A DNA stretch of 64,000 nt, from positions 186,001 to 250,000 of the forward strand of contig NC_016633.1 of assembly GCF_000236685.1 (NCBI RefSeq). Direction: 5' to 3'. This document shows, piece by piece, positions 52,034-60,964 of the stretch. The notes under the pieces were generated by a model, which saw only the letters and a program-made list of their open reading frames with translations, searched no databases and had not been told where the DNA came from. Position 1 is the stretch's first letter. The number at the start of each line of letters is the position of its first letter. The position numbers and the translations under genes were made by a program. The DNA comes from Sphaerochaeta pleomorpha str. Grapes. GTDB lineage: Bacteria; Spirochaetota; Spirochaetia; Sphaerochaetales; Sphaerochaetaceae.

Positions 52034-52639
52034 ATGAGTAAAAAGAGTGCGAGAAGAATTACGTTTTCCCCGGATACGGAAATTGAGCAGGTTGAAAATG
52101 CACTTGAGGCAGGGTTGGATGTAAAAATGCTCGGGGCAAACGAGGAAACCGTTCTCATGGGAGCGGTCAAAGCGAATGTCAAAAGCGAAATTGTCTTAGC
52201 CCTTATCGAAGCCGGGGCCGATTGTTTTGCCATTGATGAAGAGGGGAAAACCCTTCTGATGTTTTCTGCCCAGTATAATGTACATCTGGAGGTAACCGCT
52301 ACGTTCCTGCAAAAGGGGATCAGTGTCCAGCAAAAGGATGACTGGGGAGCCAATGCTTTGATGTACGGTGCCCAATCGAATGGAAATATAGAGGTGTTGT
52401 CTCTCTTGTTGGAAGCCGGCGCAGATGTAAATGACACTGACGAAGGGGAAAAGACTGCCTTGATGTATGGGGCAGAGTCCAATGCAAATCCAGGAGTATT
52501 GTCTTTCTTGCTTGCCCATGGTGCGATTGCCTCCTTGCGTGATTGTGAGGGGAAAACAGCTTACGACTATGCAAAGAAGAACCTTATTCTGTCAGGAACG
52601 AACGAACTCAGGTTGTTACAGGAAGCTGCAGGTCTTTAG
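52034..52639 (+). CDS. Ankyrin-repeat protein
   Basis: 201 residues from the ATG at 52034; an ATG at 52013 in the same frame is possible, as the ribosome site is weak. Four to five ankyrin repeats cover about residues 30-185, each with the pattern T-x-LM-x-(A/G)A and (V/I)LSLLLEAGAD: ETVLMGAVKANV, KTLLMFSAQYNV, ANALMYGAQSNGNIEVLSLL and KTALMYGAESNANPGVLSFL. There is no signal peptide, so it acts in the cytoplasm, presumably by protein binding. It is a single-gene unit. Confidence 0.9.
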   Translation: MSKKSARRITFSPDTEIEQVENALEAGLDVKMLGANEETVLMGAVKANVKSEIVLALIEAGADCFAIDEEGKTLLMFSAQYNVHLEVTATFLQKGISVQQKDDWGANALMYGAQSNGNIEVLSLLLEAGADVNDTDEGEKTALMYGAESNANPGVLSFLLAHGAIASLRDCEGKTAYDYAKKNLILSGTNELRLLQEAAGL

Positions 52640-52882
52640 CAGTTCTGCTTTGGCTCACACTCCTTCTATTTGTTTCCAATGGCTGCTATCGCGGTTTGCA
52701 GTGTTCCCTGATATATAGACAATTTCCCATGGACTACTCTTTTCGTCGCAGAAAGGGTAAACCCCAGTATAGAAACGGGGTTTACTTACCTGACTGATCT
52801 GCTGAGAACCAAGATTAGAGTACAGATTCTCCTTGCTTCCTCTTCGGTTTTCAACCATGCTGTTTCAAAGGTTGGAAGTTAT

Positions 52883-53617
52883 ATGGACTGGTTGCTAGTC
52901 ATTGCGGTGTTTTGTGCTTTTTTTGTAAAAGGGTTGGTAGGTTTTGCAAATACGTTGGTCTTCACGAGCATCCTGAGTTTCGGTACCAGTAATTTGAACA
53001 TTTCACCTTTGGAATTGCTTCTGAATTATCCGGCTAATTTTTATATTTCCTGGAAGGAACGCGCTTTCATTTCCTGGAAGTACTGTTTACCTATTTCCTT
53101 ACTGGTCCTCTTGGGGATCCTCCCTGGGGTCTTTCTGTTGAAAATGGGCAAGGTCGAGGTTATCAAGATTGTGTTCGGGTTTGTTGTTGTTTTTTTGGGT
53201 CTTGATATGTTTCTTCAGGGGAGAAGGGAAACCGATACAAAACCGAATAGAATATTTTTGGCTATCGTAGGACTCCTTTCCGGCTTGCTCTGCGGTCTTT
53301 TTGGCATAGGGGCCCTGCTCTCTGCATATATTGGCCGAACTACTGATTCTACAAAATCTTTCAAAGGAAATCTCTGTGTGGTATTTTTCATTGAGAACAC
53401 CTTCCGTATCATTATGTACTCTGTAACTGGAATCCTGACATTTTCAACATTGAAACTCGCAATCTTACTCTATCCTGTTATGTTTCTCTCTTTGTTCGCA
53501 GGGATGAAGGCAAGCGACCTGTTCAATGAGCAAACCGTGAAGAAAACAATATATGTGATGCTCATTCTCTCAGGATTGTCGTTGGTGCTTACCAATGTGG
53601 TAACGCTGTTTCGATAA
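52883..53617 (+). CDS. TauE/SafE-family membrane exporter
   Basis: 244 residues, ATG at 52883. About seven to eight helices with the TauE/SafE hallmarks: AFFVKGLVGFANTLVFTSIL in the first helix pair, LLNYPANFYISWKER near residue 50, and the repeat-half motif GLLSGLLCGLFGIGALLSAYIGR broken near 133-155. Members export sulfite, sulfoacetate or other organic anions; the substrate here is unknown. No sulfur-metabolism genes flank it. Confidence 0.88.
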   Translation: MDWLLVIAVFCAFFVKGLVGFANTLVFTSILSFGTSNLNISPLELLLNYPANFYISWKERAFISWKYCLPISLLVLLGILPGVFLLKMGKVEVIKIVFGFVVVFLGLDMFLQGRRETDTKPNRIFLAIVGLLSGLLCGLFGIGALLSAYIGRTTDSTKSFKGNLCVVFFIENTFRIIMYSVTGILTFSTLKLAILLYPVMFLSLFAGMKASDLFNEQTVKKTIYVMLILSGLSLVLTNVVTLFR

Positions 53618-54103
53618 AACAATTGTTTTTGGAAATATCTGCCAATCCGTAACGATTGAGTCTTGAAGGTTTCAAGCTAACGCATTACAACACAACAGAG
53701 TTGGTTGCTTGCACTGGGCCAAGACCTGCAAACCTATCGGGACGATTGCCAGAGAAGCAAGAACGAATTTTTTTTGAGATTAAAAAATATGATGGTCACG
53801 TATGACAAGATCTGACCATATTTACTATCGATAAGGCTGAAGAATGAGATCTTCTTATGTGTTTTTACAGTAAGGGCAAGGGGATACATGCTGGAAATTT
53901 TGTGCATACGATTGAAAAGTATTATCGAAGCACATAGGATTCGAAAATCATGTATCCTTGTCTGTCTGCAATGAAAAACGTATCAACTTGGTTGCCCATA
54001 GGATGGCATCGCGTTGGCTATATGGTCCTGGTCCTGTTTTTTCTGAGTAAAACAGCGTTATACTAACGATATAGTGTTTTTTGAAGGTATAGCAGGAGGG
54101 GAA
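53618..54103. other. Intergenic region before the radical SAM gene
   Basis: About 485 bases. No open frame with a ribosome site, no strong hairpin and no recognisable repeat; it presumably carries the radical SAM promoter near its right end. Confidence 0.5.
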
Positions 54104-55189
54104 ATGAATCTGCCAGAATATCTCAATAATTCAATTAATTTGATTATTCGTGAAGCCCTGCATGCTTCGTTGTCCAATGCAAAGGAAACCCGGTTTCTTG
54201 TACGTTCTGCATTAGCGCAGAAGCGAGCTGCAAAGAAACGGATCCAAGCAGACCTTGGGGGAAAACCAATCCCCCCGTTCTTGATCGCGAGCATAGCAAC
54301 AAGCTGCAATCTCCATTGTAAAGGTTGTTATGCCCGCGTTAATCAAGTCTGTTCAGACAGTGGAAAGCTCATGGAATTAAGTGCCGAACGATGGGGAGAG
54401 CTCTTCAAAGAAGCTGAGGAGCTCGGGGTATCCTTTATCTTGCTAGCCGGTGGAGAACCCCTTACGAGGTCCGAGGTACTGACGCAGGCCGCAAAGGTAA
54501 AAAATATAGTTTTCCCGGTGTTTACCAACGGTACGATGCTTTCTGGCAAGATGCTCGATTTGTTTGATCTCCATCGGAATCTTGTTCCGGTGGTCAGCCT
54601 TGAAGGGGAGCGTGGATTGACTGATGAAAGAAGAGGTGAGGGCATCTACACTATATTGTCCCAGGCTATGAAGGAAATGGAAAAGCGAGGTGTCTTTTTT
54701 GGTGTCTCGATAACGGTTACAAAGCGAAACCTCGATTTAGTAGCTTCGGATAGTTTTATCGGCGATCTTTGGGAAAAGGGCTGCCGGCTGGTATTTTTTA
54801 TAGAATATGTTCCTGTCGATGGAGTCACTGACCTTGCCCCAGAAGAGGCGGAACGTCAGATTCTTACCCTTCGGCAGAAGATTCTGAGAACGTGTTATCC
54901 TGGAATGATTCTCCTCTCGTTTCCCGGGGATGAGAAACATATGGGAGGTTGTCTGGCCTCTGGCCGGGGTTTTTTCCATATCAACCCGTACGGAGGGGCG
55001 GAGCCTTGTCCGTTTTCTCCTTATTCCGATACCAGTCTCAAGGTTGGAAGCATACAACAGGCCCTGAATTCACCGTTTTTCAAAAGTATCCGGGAACGTG
55101 GTTTGGAGTCACTGGACCATGAGGGTGGCTGTGTGTTGTTTGAAAAGAGATCCGAGATAGAAAGTATCTTGAAAGCAATACAAGGGTAG
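54104..55189 (+). CDS. Radical SAM protein with C-terminal Cys region
   Basis: 361 residues from the ATG at 54104 (AGGAGGGG upstream). An N-terminal helical part of about 60 residues is followed by the radical SAM cluster motif SCNLHCKGCYAR (C-x3-C-x2-C, near residues 67-76) and the SAM-binding LAGGEPLTR near 115. The C-terminal part has GGCLASGRGFFHINPYGGAEPCPFSP, split around two Cys near 285-308, as in SPASM or twitch-type extensions, and a last Cys in GGCVLF. It would use SAM to start a radical reaction; the substrate is unknown. Downstream is an FMN-binding lipoprotein unit, a neighbour often seen with such proteins in anaerobes. Confidence 0.9.
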   Translation: MNLPEYLNNSINLIIREALHASLSNAKETRFLVRSALAQKRAAKKRIQADLGGKPIPPFLIASIATSCNLHCKGCYARVNQVCSDSGKLMELSAERWGELFKEAEELGVSFILLAGGEPLTRSEVLTQAAKVKNIVFPVFTNGTMLSGKMLDLFDLHRNLVPVVSLEGERGLTDERRGEGIYTILSQAMKEMEKRGVFFGVSITVTKRNLDLVASDSFIGDLWEKGCRLVFFIEYVPVDGVTDLAPEEAERQILTLRQKILRTCYPGMILLSFPGDEKHMGGCLASGRGFFHINPYGGAEPCPFSPYSDTSLKVGSIQQALNSPFFKSIRERGLESLDHEGGCVLFEKRSEIESILKAIQG

Positions 55190-55454
55190 GTACTGGATGT
55201 GAATCAAATTTTGGGGAAAAAAAGAAGAAAAAAGGGGTAGGTCAACAGGTTCAAAGGCATGATATTTTTCTGAGAACTCGAACGCAAGCTAGGTGCGAGA
55301 GCTGAGTAGGGCCGCTATTTCCATTGAATCTCAGCTAACAGTACTATTTCCCCCAATTGAGGTAGTCATGCCTGTGCTACTTTTGTGATGCTTGTGTCAA
55401 AAGCTGATCAACTCGAAGAAAGGACACAATTCAGGGAAAGGAAGAAGGCTACCC

Positions 55455-55516
55455 TTGACAAAAGGTAATATATTACATATAAAGGTAATGTATTACCTAA
55501 TAAGGTAAGAGAAAGT
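55455..55516 (+). promoter_or_regulatory. Promoter with tandem 20-bp palindromic operators
   Basis: TTGACA (55455-55460), 17 bases, TATAAA (55478-55483). GGTAA starts at 55464, 55484 and 55504, exactly 20 bases apart. The first copy contains the perfect palindrome GTAATATATTAC (55465-55476) inside the promoter spacer; the second is GGTAAT-GT-ATTACC (55484-55497) over the transcription start; the third is only a half-site. Two-helical-turn spacing suits cooperative binding of a TetR- or MarR-type repressor. No such regulator gene is adjacent. The bases 55190-55454 carry nothing else I can support. Confidence 0.75.
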
Positions 55517-55536
55517 TCTGCCAAGGAGATTAGCAT

Positions 55537-55791
55537 ATGGAAATTTCTAGATTTGAATATGGCTATTACCGGGAAAGTAGGATGCAGAATTATCACCTGG
55601 AAGGATTCTGCAAGCGTGAAGGCGTAGATAAAGACTATCTTAGCTGTCAGGTCGAAAGGTACCATCGTAAAAATGGCTTATGCCGAATTATAAACCTGTT
55701 GGTCAGCAAATTCTCCGTATCAAACAAGACAGTCAAAACAGATTCTCTGCAGCCTGACACTGATGGAACCTATCTGAAGAAGATAGTGTAG
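55537..55791 (+). CDS. Small protein of unknown function (84 residues)
   Basis: 84 residues, ATG at 55537 with AAGGAG nine bases upstream, directly behind the tandem-operator promoter. It is rich in Tyr, Arg and Lys and has three Cys (in GFCKREG, YLSCQVE and GLCRII); no signal peptide or helix-turn-helix is evident. The good ribosome site and promoter favour a real gene, but composition is odd and it could be the remnant of a regulator. It is followed after 36 bases by the FMN-binding lipoprotein gene, likely in one transcript. Confidence 0.5.
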   Translation: MEISRFEYGYYRESRMQNYHLEGFCKREGVDKDYLSCQVERYHRKNGLCRIINLLVSKFSVSNKTVKTDSLQPDTDGTYLKKIV

Positions 55792-55827
55792 TGGATTTTG
55801 CAAAAGAAAAATGAAGGGGAAAAATAC

Positions 55828-56214
55828 ATGATAAAAAAATTACAGGTATTGGTTGGTATCCTGCTCTTGCTTTCCTTGGGGAGCTCCTGTGCGCTTTTTA
55901 CCCTGACAAGGGGACTTGAGGAGGCTCTTGCAGTAGAGGTCAATGATGTAGATCTTTCTGTAGTGGAAGATAATGTGTACAAGGGGAGCTATGATTTCGA
56001 ACGCTGGGCGAATACCTTGTCGGTTACCGTGGCAGATCATAGGATTACAACCATTGCCATTATCAAGGATGTCAAATATGCAAAGCAAGAAGTCTCTGAT
56101 GCTATATTTTCAAAGGTTATCGAAGCACAAAGCCTCCAAGTCGATGCTATTAGTGGTTCTACGGTAACGTCCAAAGCGTATTTGAAATCGATAGAGAATG
56201 CATTGAGCGATTAG
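55828..56214 (+). CDS. FMN-binding-domain lipoprotein
   Basis: 128 residues from the ATG at 55828 (GAAGGGGA upstream). The lipoprotein signal ends at LSLGSSCALF (Cys near residue 22). The rest is a single FMN-binding domain: GSYDFERWANTLSVTVADHRI, then EVSDAIFSKVIEAQSLQVD broken near 90-108, and the flavinylation-type motif DAISGSTVTSKAY near 109-121. The usual motif is SGATxTS; here Ala is replaced by Ser, but the Thr that would carry FMN by ApbE remains. It would act as an extracytoplasmic flavin carrier. A terminator follows at 56265-56309. Confidence 0.88.
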   Translation: MIKKLQVLVGILLLLSLGSSCALFTLTRGLEEALAVEVNDVDLSVVEDNVYKGSYDFERWANTLSVTVADHRITTIAIIKDVKYAKQEVSDAIFSKVIEAQSLQVDAISGSTVTSKAYLKSIENALSD

Positions 56215-56264
56215 TAGGTTTCAATACCGCGTATATTCTTGTTTTCCCAAGCAATGCATAAACA

Positions 56265-56309
56265 CCCCTGTTCCTTCTGTGTCTGTTAGAAAGGAGCAGG
56301 GGCTTTTTT
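56265..56309 (+). terminator. Terminator of the FMN-binding lipoprotein unit
   Basis: CCCCTG (56265-56270) pairs with CAGGGG (56297-56302), and the stem continues with TTCCTTCT against AGAAAGGAG; six T follow (56304-56309). Confidence 0.85.
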
Positions 56310-56478
56310 GCCTGATTTAAAAAAAAGTTACAAATAGAGCATATGTAGATATTTACAAGTTTATACTCTAATGGTAATGTTAATGTATACAAAAAAGTGT
56401 ACTAAAAGAGTATGGGAGGGCGATACGGATGTCAGGGCATTATCCCTGAAAAAAACGAAACCTTATCGGAGGTGTAGA

Positions 56479-57237
56479 ATGAAACGGATTATTCGTATTC
56501 TGGTTTGCACTCTTTTATTGGCATCCTTGCTTGCTTCCTGTGAAATGGCCGTGAATCTTCAAGAATCAAATGGTAGGGTGACCGGGATTGTCCAAGATTC
56601 TACCAATACCACAGGGGTAGAAGGGGTCTTGGTCTCGGTTTCAGGTTTGGATATAACTACGACTACAGACGCTACTGGGTATTTTACCATTTCATTGCCT
56701 TCTGGAACGCATATACTGCATTTTACAAAAATCGGTTTTACGTTTACTGAGGTTTCCGTCACGATAGCGTCCGGAAATACAGTTGATATCGGCTCTGATG
56801 GCGAGGATGTGGTTGCCTATACACCCCTTTCAGCTGGACAAATCAGAATTGTTCTGACCTGGGGCGAAAACCCTGCAGACCTTGATTCCCATCTGTATAT
56901 CCCTGGAATTGATCAAGAAATATATTATGCGGACAAAGTTGCCACCGATGATTCTGCTAACCTGGATTGGGATGACACCACAAGCTATGGCCCGGAAACA
57001 ATAACCATTACTACCCAGTTGTCAGGTACCTATTATTATTCCATATATCATTTCTCAGGATATGGAAATCTGGGGACTTCCTCAGCAGTGGTGAAGGTAT
57101 ATGATGATACTGGTCTGATAAGAACCTTTACTGCAGCAACGGCAACTGGCGATGGGACAAAGATTTGGTGGAGGGTTTTTTCCTTGGATGGTTCAGTGAT
57201 GACAGCACAAAACAGCTTCAGTGATACCGGTTGGTAG
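56479..57237 (+). CDS. Lipoprotein with carboxypeptidase-regulatory-like and YfaP-like domains
   Basis: 252 residues from the ATG at 56479 (GGAGG seven bases upstream). Lipoprotein signal ending LLASCEMA (Cys near residue 22). Residues about 33-110 form a carboxypeptidase-regulatory-like beta domain (VTGIVQDSTNT, GVLVSVSGLDITTTTDATGYF), and about 125-250 a YfaP/DUF2135-like domain: RIVLTWGENPADLDSHLYIPG near residue 125, YYYSIYHFSGYGN, and the DDTGLIRTF ending. Such proteins are surface or periplasmic and may bind carbohydrate or protein; no enzyme motif is seen. It has its own terminator at 57276-57306. Confidence 0.85.
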   Translation: MKRIIRILVCTLLLASLLASCEMAVNLQESNGRVTGIVQDSTNTTGVEGVLVSVSGLDITTTTDATGYFTISLPSGTHILHFTKIGFTFTEVSVTIASGNTVDIGSDGEDVVAYTPLSAGQIRIVLTWGENPADLDSHLYIPGIDQEIYYADKVATDDSANLDWDDTTSYGPETITITTQLSGTYYYSIYHFSGYGNLGTSSAVVKVYDDTGLIRTFTAATATGDGTKIWWRVFSLDGSVMTAQNSFSDTGW

Positions 57238-57275
57238 CACTGGGTGAATATAGATTGCTCTGTTCTCTAGGTGGG

Positions 57276-57306
57276 AGGCTGCAGGAAACCAACCCTGCAG
57301 CCTTTT
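57276..57306 (+). terminator. Terminator of the YfaP-like lipoprotein gene
   Basis: AGGCTGCAGG (57276-57285) pairs over nine bases with CCTGCAGCC (57294-57302), loop AAACCAAC, followed by TTTT. Confidence 0.85.
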
Positions 57307-57491
57307 CTCTGGTAAACTGGGCTTTGGATTTCCAATTAACCTGTGACAAGGATATCCTCACATACAAAAATACGTGCCATTGTTGATTGCCCTGGATGGA
57401 TAATTCCGGGTTTCACTCTGTCCGATGCAATTATTTCCCCTGGTTAAGCAACGTATTTTGTGCTACCCTGGAGCAGAGAAGGATGAGTGGT

Positions 57492-58307
57492 ATGGGTAGG
57501 AATCCTGACTGGACGGAAGAAGAGACGATACTTGCACTGTATCTGTATTATAAACTACCTTCTGCAAAACATGATTCCTCAAATAGTGAAGTTATTGAAT
57601 TGGCACACCAGTTACATCGGAGTCCTAATGCGGTTTCTTTGAAACTGGGTAACCTGAAGGCAAATGATTCTTCTTCAAGCGGGAAAGGTCTGAAAAACTG
57701 CAGTCACTGGGACAGGGAGTTGCCTCCTTTGTATCTTGGAGATCCCTATGCATTATTTGCCCGACGTGATGCCATCCTTGTAAGCAAGTACGGTCAAAAG
57801 GCAGAACAAAGCGAAACCTCCTATTTTTTACCTGCTGTTGAAGAAGAACAGATATTCGAAGATGTCGATTTCAGCGAAGAAAACAAAACGGCTATAAAAC
57901 ATATTCGTCTGAAGCAATATGCCTTTCGGCAGGCCTTGCTTCTTGGCTATAGGGGGCGTTGCTGTCTTTCCGGGATAGGGACATCGGATTTGTTGATTGC
58001 AAGCCATATCATTCCATGGAGTGAGGATACAATGCATCGTGGAGATCCTCGAAACGGTCTGTTACTGAATGCGTTGTTGGATAAAGCGTTTGACAATGGG
58101 TATTTTACGATCATCCCGGACTCCTATGAAGTACGTATCTCCAATAGGATTGAAGATGAAGCTTCAAGGCAATACCTGCAGAAATATGCCGGTAAGGCAA
58201 TTCTGTTGCCTGGTAATCGGGAGCGATGGCCAAAGAAGGATTTTCTCGCATTTCATAACGAGGTTGTTTTTGAGAGATTCAAAGGGCAAGGGCCAACATA
58301 TACCTGA
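57492..58307 (+). CDS. HNH endonuclease
   Basis: 271 residues from the ATG at 57492, with AAGGATG eight bases before; ATG 57483 is too close to that site. The N-terminal 70 residues (NPDWTEEETILALYLYY, then SPNAVSLKLGNLKA) form a helical DNA-reading-type domain. The C-terminal part is an HNH_2-type nuclease: GRCCLSGIGTSDLLIASHIIPW with the first His near residue 185, and GDPRNGLLLNALLDKAFDNGYFT supplying Asn and the final metal-site residues. Proteins of this layout are solitary restriction-like endonucleases. It precedes the XRE-MazG and DUF2075 genes, forming a probable defence cluster. Confidence 0.87.
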   Translation: MGRNPDWTEEETILALYLYYKLPSAKHDSSNSEVIELAHQLHRSPNAVSLKLGNLKANDSSSSGKGLKNCSHWDRELPPLYLGDPYALFARRDAILVSKYGQKAEQSETSYFLPAVEEEQIFEDVDFSEENKTAIKHIRLKQYAFRQALLLGYRGRCCLSGIGTSDLLIASHIIPWSEDTMHRGDPRNGLLLNALLDKAFDNGYFTIIPDSYEVRISNRIEDEASRQYLQKYAGKAILLPGNRERWPKKDFLAFHNEVVFERFKGQGPTYT

Positions 58308-58387
58308 GGTTTCCCCTGAGAATTCCATTTCGCATCCAGTGTCTTGTAAAAACCTGGTTCAGAAAGCCTGTTTTGAGGTTTTTTTCT

Positions 58388-58424
58388 GTTACAGAGCTAA
58401 TAAAATGGGTATACTGATACCCAT
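58388..58424 (+). promoter_or_regulatory. Promoter embedded in a perfect 20-bp palindrome (probable XRE operator)
   Basis: ATGGGTAT (58405-58412), ACTG, ATACCCAT (58417-58424) is a perfect inverted repeat. The -10 box TATACT (58410-58415) lies inside it, with GTTACA (58388-58393) as -35 at 16 bases. A protein bound to the palindrome would block the promoter. The downstream gene encodes an XRE domain and is 24 bases away, so autorepression is likely. Confidence 0.75.
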
Positions 58425-58448
58425 AGTTATGAATCATAAGGCTGAGAT

Positions 58449-59015
58449 ATGGAATCGATACAACAGAGAATAAAGAATGTACGAGAAGAAAATCATCTTT
58501 CGCTTGCAGCATTTGCCAAAAGTCTAGAACTGCCGGAATCAGTATACAGTCAGATAGAAATGGGTTTGCTCATACCTTCCTATTCCTTGATGATGACTAT
58601 AAGCAGTATCTATGCTGTTTCTGTGCAATGGTTGTATGATGGTATCAACAAAGAACTGCCCGATGGTAATACTGGTCTTAGCCCCGCTTTGATTGGTAAA
58701 ATACTGAAATTCCGTGACGATAGGGATTGGAAACAGTTCCATAATCCCAAGGACCTTGCAATCTCCATCAGCCTTGAGGCTGCAGAGTTGCTTGAATGCT
58801 TTCAATGGTCTTCCTCTGATACTCAGGTAGTTGAAAAAAAGCAGGCAATGCGGGAAGAATTGGCAGATGTCCTTATCTATTGTGTCATGATGGCCGATGC
58901 CCTGCATGCTGATATCACATCCTTGGTACTGGAAAAATTGCATAAGAATGGTACTAAATACAAGGTTGAGCAAGCGTACGGAAATTCCAAGAAATATTCG
59001 GAATTGGAGCAGTAA
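58449..59015 (+). CDS. XRE-MazG fusion: HTH regulator with nucleotide pyrophosphohydrolase domain
   Basis: 188 residues. Residues 1-65 are an XRE helix-turn-helix (IKNVREENHLSLAAFAKSLE, followed by PESVYSQIEMG and PSYSLMMTISSIY). Residues about 80-180 are a MazG/RS21-C6-type pyrophosphohydrolase: FRDDRDWKQFHNPKDLAISI, then E-x2-ELLECFQW and EELADVLIYCVMMAD with the metal-binding Glu/Asp set. These enzymes hydrolyse (d)NTPs such as dCTP to monophosphates. The fusion could sense nucleotides and repress its own operon through the palindrome at 58405-58424. The TAATG overlap couples it to the DUF2075 helicase gene. Confidence 0.88.
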   Translation: MESIQQRIKNVREENHLSLAAFAKSLELPESVYSQIEMGLLIPSYSLMMTISSIYAVSVQWLYDGINKELPDGNTGLSPALIGKILKFRDDRDWKQFHNPKDLAISISLEAAELLECFQWSSSDTQVVEKKQAMREELADVLIYCVMMADALHADITSLVLEKLHKNGTKYKVEQAYGNSKKYSELEQ

Positions 59016-60891
59016 TGATTCTGTATCAAAACGATGCAATCGGGTTTCGCAAAGCAGTTGACCGTAATACCCTCGTTGGGGAGATAGAACATGCCTATGT
59101 AACGCAGATGGGTCGTGCCGTCGGCCAAAGCGAGAAGCATTCCTGGAATAATTCCCTTCGGTTTATGGAGACAGCGGTCAGAAATGCATCGGTTCCTGAT
59201 GACTGTGGCGTTTTGATCGAGTATAACATCCCTTCTTCGTTGAAGCGAATTGACTTTATCATATCTGGCCATGATGAGCGTGGTGAAGAGAATTTTGTCA
59301 TAGTCGAGCTCAAACAATGGGAAAAGGCATGCCTCACCGGTAAAGAAGACTTGGTTGCAACGCACCTGAACGGGGCAATGCGTGAAACCACCCATCCTTC
59401 CTACCAGGCGTATTCATACAAACGGTATCTTTCAGATATGAATGAAGCAATCTATAGTAAGGATTTACATCCTTTTTCCTGTGCCTATCTCCACAATTAT
59501 ATTCCAAGTTCCCCAGAGCCTTTATTGGACCGGCAATTTGAAACAACTATTCAAAAATCACCGATTTTCTTTTCCCCTGATGTCGAGAAATTAGAAGCTT
59601 TCATAAAACGGTATGTGGGAAAAGGGAAGGGGATGGATATCCTCTATGAAATAGAACATGGGAAAATTCGTCCTTCGAGAAAGTTCGTTGATTCAATCAG
59701 TGAGATGTTTGAGGGCAATGAGGTTTTTACTTTGCTTGATGAACAGCGGGTTGCCTATTCGAATATTATAAAATATGCGGGTGAAGCTAAAAAGAAGACC
59801 ACTCTCATTGTCAATGGGGGGCCGGGTACAGGAAAATCAGTGGTTGCCATGCATGCGTTTGTGGCATTGCTCAAACAGGGAAATAATATCAGGTTTGTAG
59901 CCCCGAATGCCTCATTCAAGGAAGCTATGGTGGCCATGCTTTCCTCCAATCATAAACATGCGAAAAAAAGACTGAACGCCTTGTTCTCAGGATCAATGGT
60001 ATATGTTGATGCTTCTTTGGACCAATTTGATGTGTTGCTTGTCGATGAAGCCCATAGGTTGAAAGGAAAGGGCACCTATATGTATAGGGGAATAAGCCAG
60101 ATCGAAGATATCATCAAAGCCTCAAAGGTGAATGTTTTCTTCATTGATGACTTGCAACGGATCAGACCCGATGATGAAGGGTCGAGGCAGAAAATCAAGA
60201 CAATTGCAAAGCAGTTTGGTTCGGAAATTGTCGAGGTGCAATTGTTAGCCCAATTCCGTTGTTCCGGGGCTGAAGGGTTTTTACGATGGATTGACCATAA
60301 TCTGCAGATTGAAGAGACTGCGAACTTTCTCGATTGGGATAACGATTCTTTCCAGTTCAGGATTTTCGATGACCCCCTGCAATTGGCAGAAAAGATAACA
60401 CAACTGCAGGACAAGGGTCTGAAGGCCAGGCTATTGGCCGGCTATGCCTGGCCATGGACTTCTGCAAACAATACCAATGACGATGCCCAGGTTTGTGACG
60501 TCTCCATGAGTGAATGGAATTTTGCCCTGCCCTGGAATAGCCGCAAAGACCCGTATAACTGGGCAGTCGAGGATTCCAAAAAAAACCAGATAGGGTGTGC
60601 CATACGTGCCAGGGGTTGGAGTTTGATTACGTAGGTGTCATCATTGGCAATGATTTGCAATACAATGTGCAAACGGGGAAAATCGAGGCAAGCTATCAAA
60701 ACTATTATGACACTACAGGTAAAAAAGGGTTGAAACAGAATACTGAGGAACTGACAGCCTTGATTAAAAACATCTACCGGGTTTTACTCTCCAGGGGTAT
60801 GAAAGGCTGTTTCGTTTTCTGTAGGGATCAAAATTTGAAAGAATATCTTCAAAACAGGCTGTCACTCAGATGTGAAGGTACTAAAGAGTAG
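59015..60891 (+). pseudogene. DUF2075 (Schlafen-type) helicase with nuclease-like N-terminus, frameshifted
   Basis: The first frame (59015-60634) gives 539 residues; the C-terminus continues in another frame (about 60595-60891). N-terminal residues 55-100 resemble a PD-(D/E)xK nuclease (RIDFIISG, then VIVELKQW). The helicase core has Walker A NGGPGTGKSVVAMH near residue 266 and Walker B LLVDEAHRLKG near 345. Frame one ends QIGC then AIRARGW, while the conserved sequence HTCQGLEFDYVGVIIG is in the other frame. Restoring one base near 60598-60601 would give QIGC-x-HTCQGLEFDY. So a single-base deletion, a programmed shift or a sequence error has split the gene. It is coupled to the XRE-MazG gene. 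Confidence 0.88.
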
Positions 60892-60964
60892 CCAGCTGTT
60901 CCCGTATATAATCCTTCTGTAACCAAAAGCTCTTTTTTGGTTATCCTATTTGATAATCCTGTAT

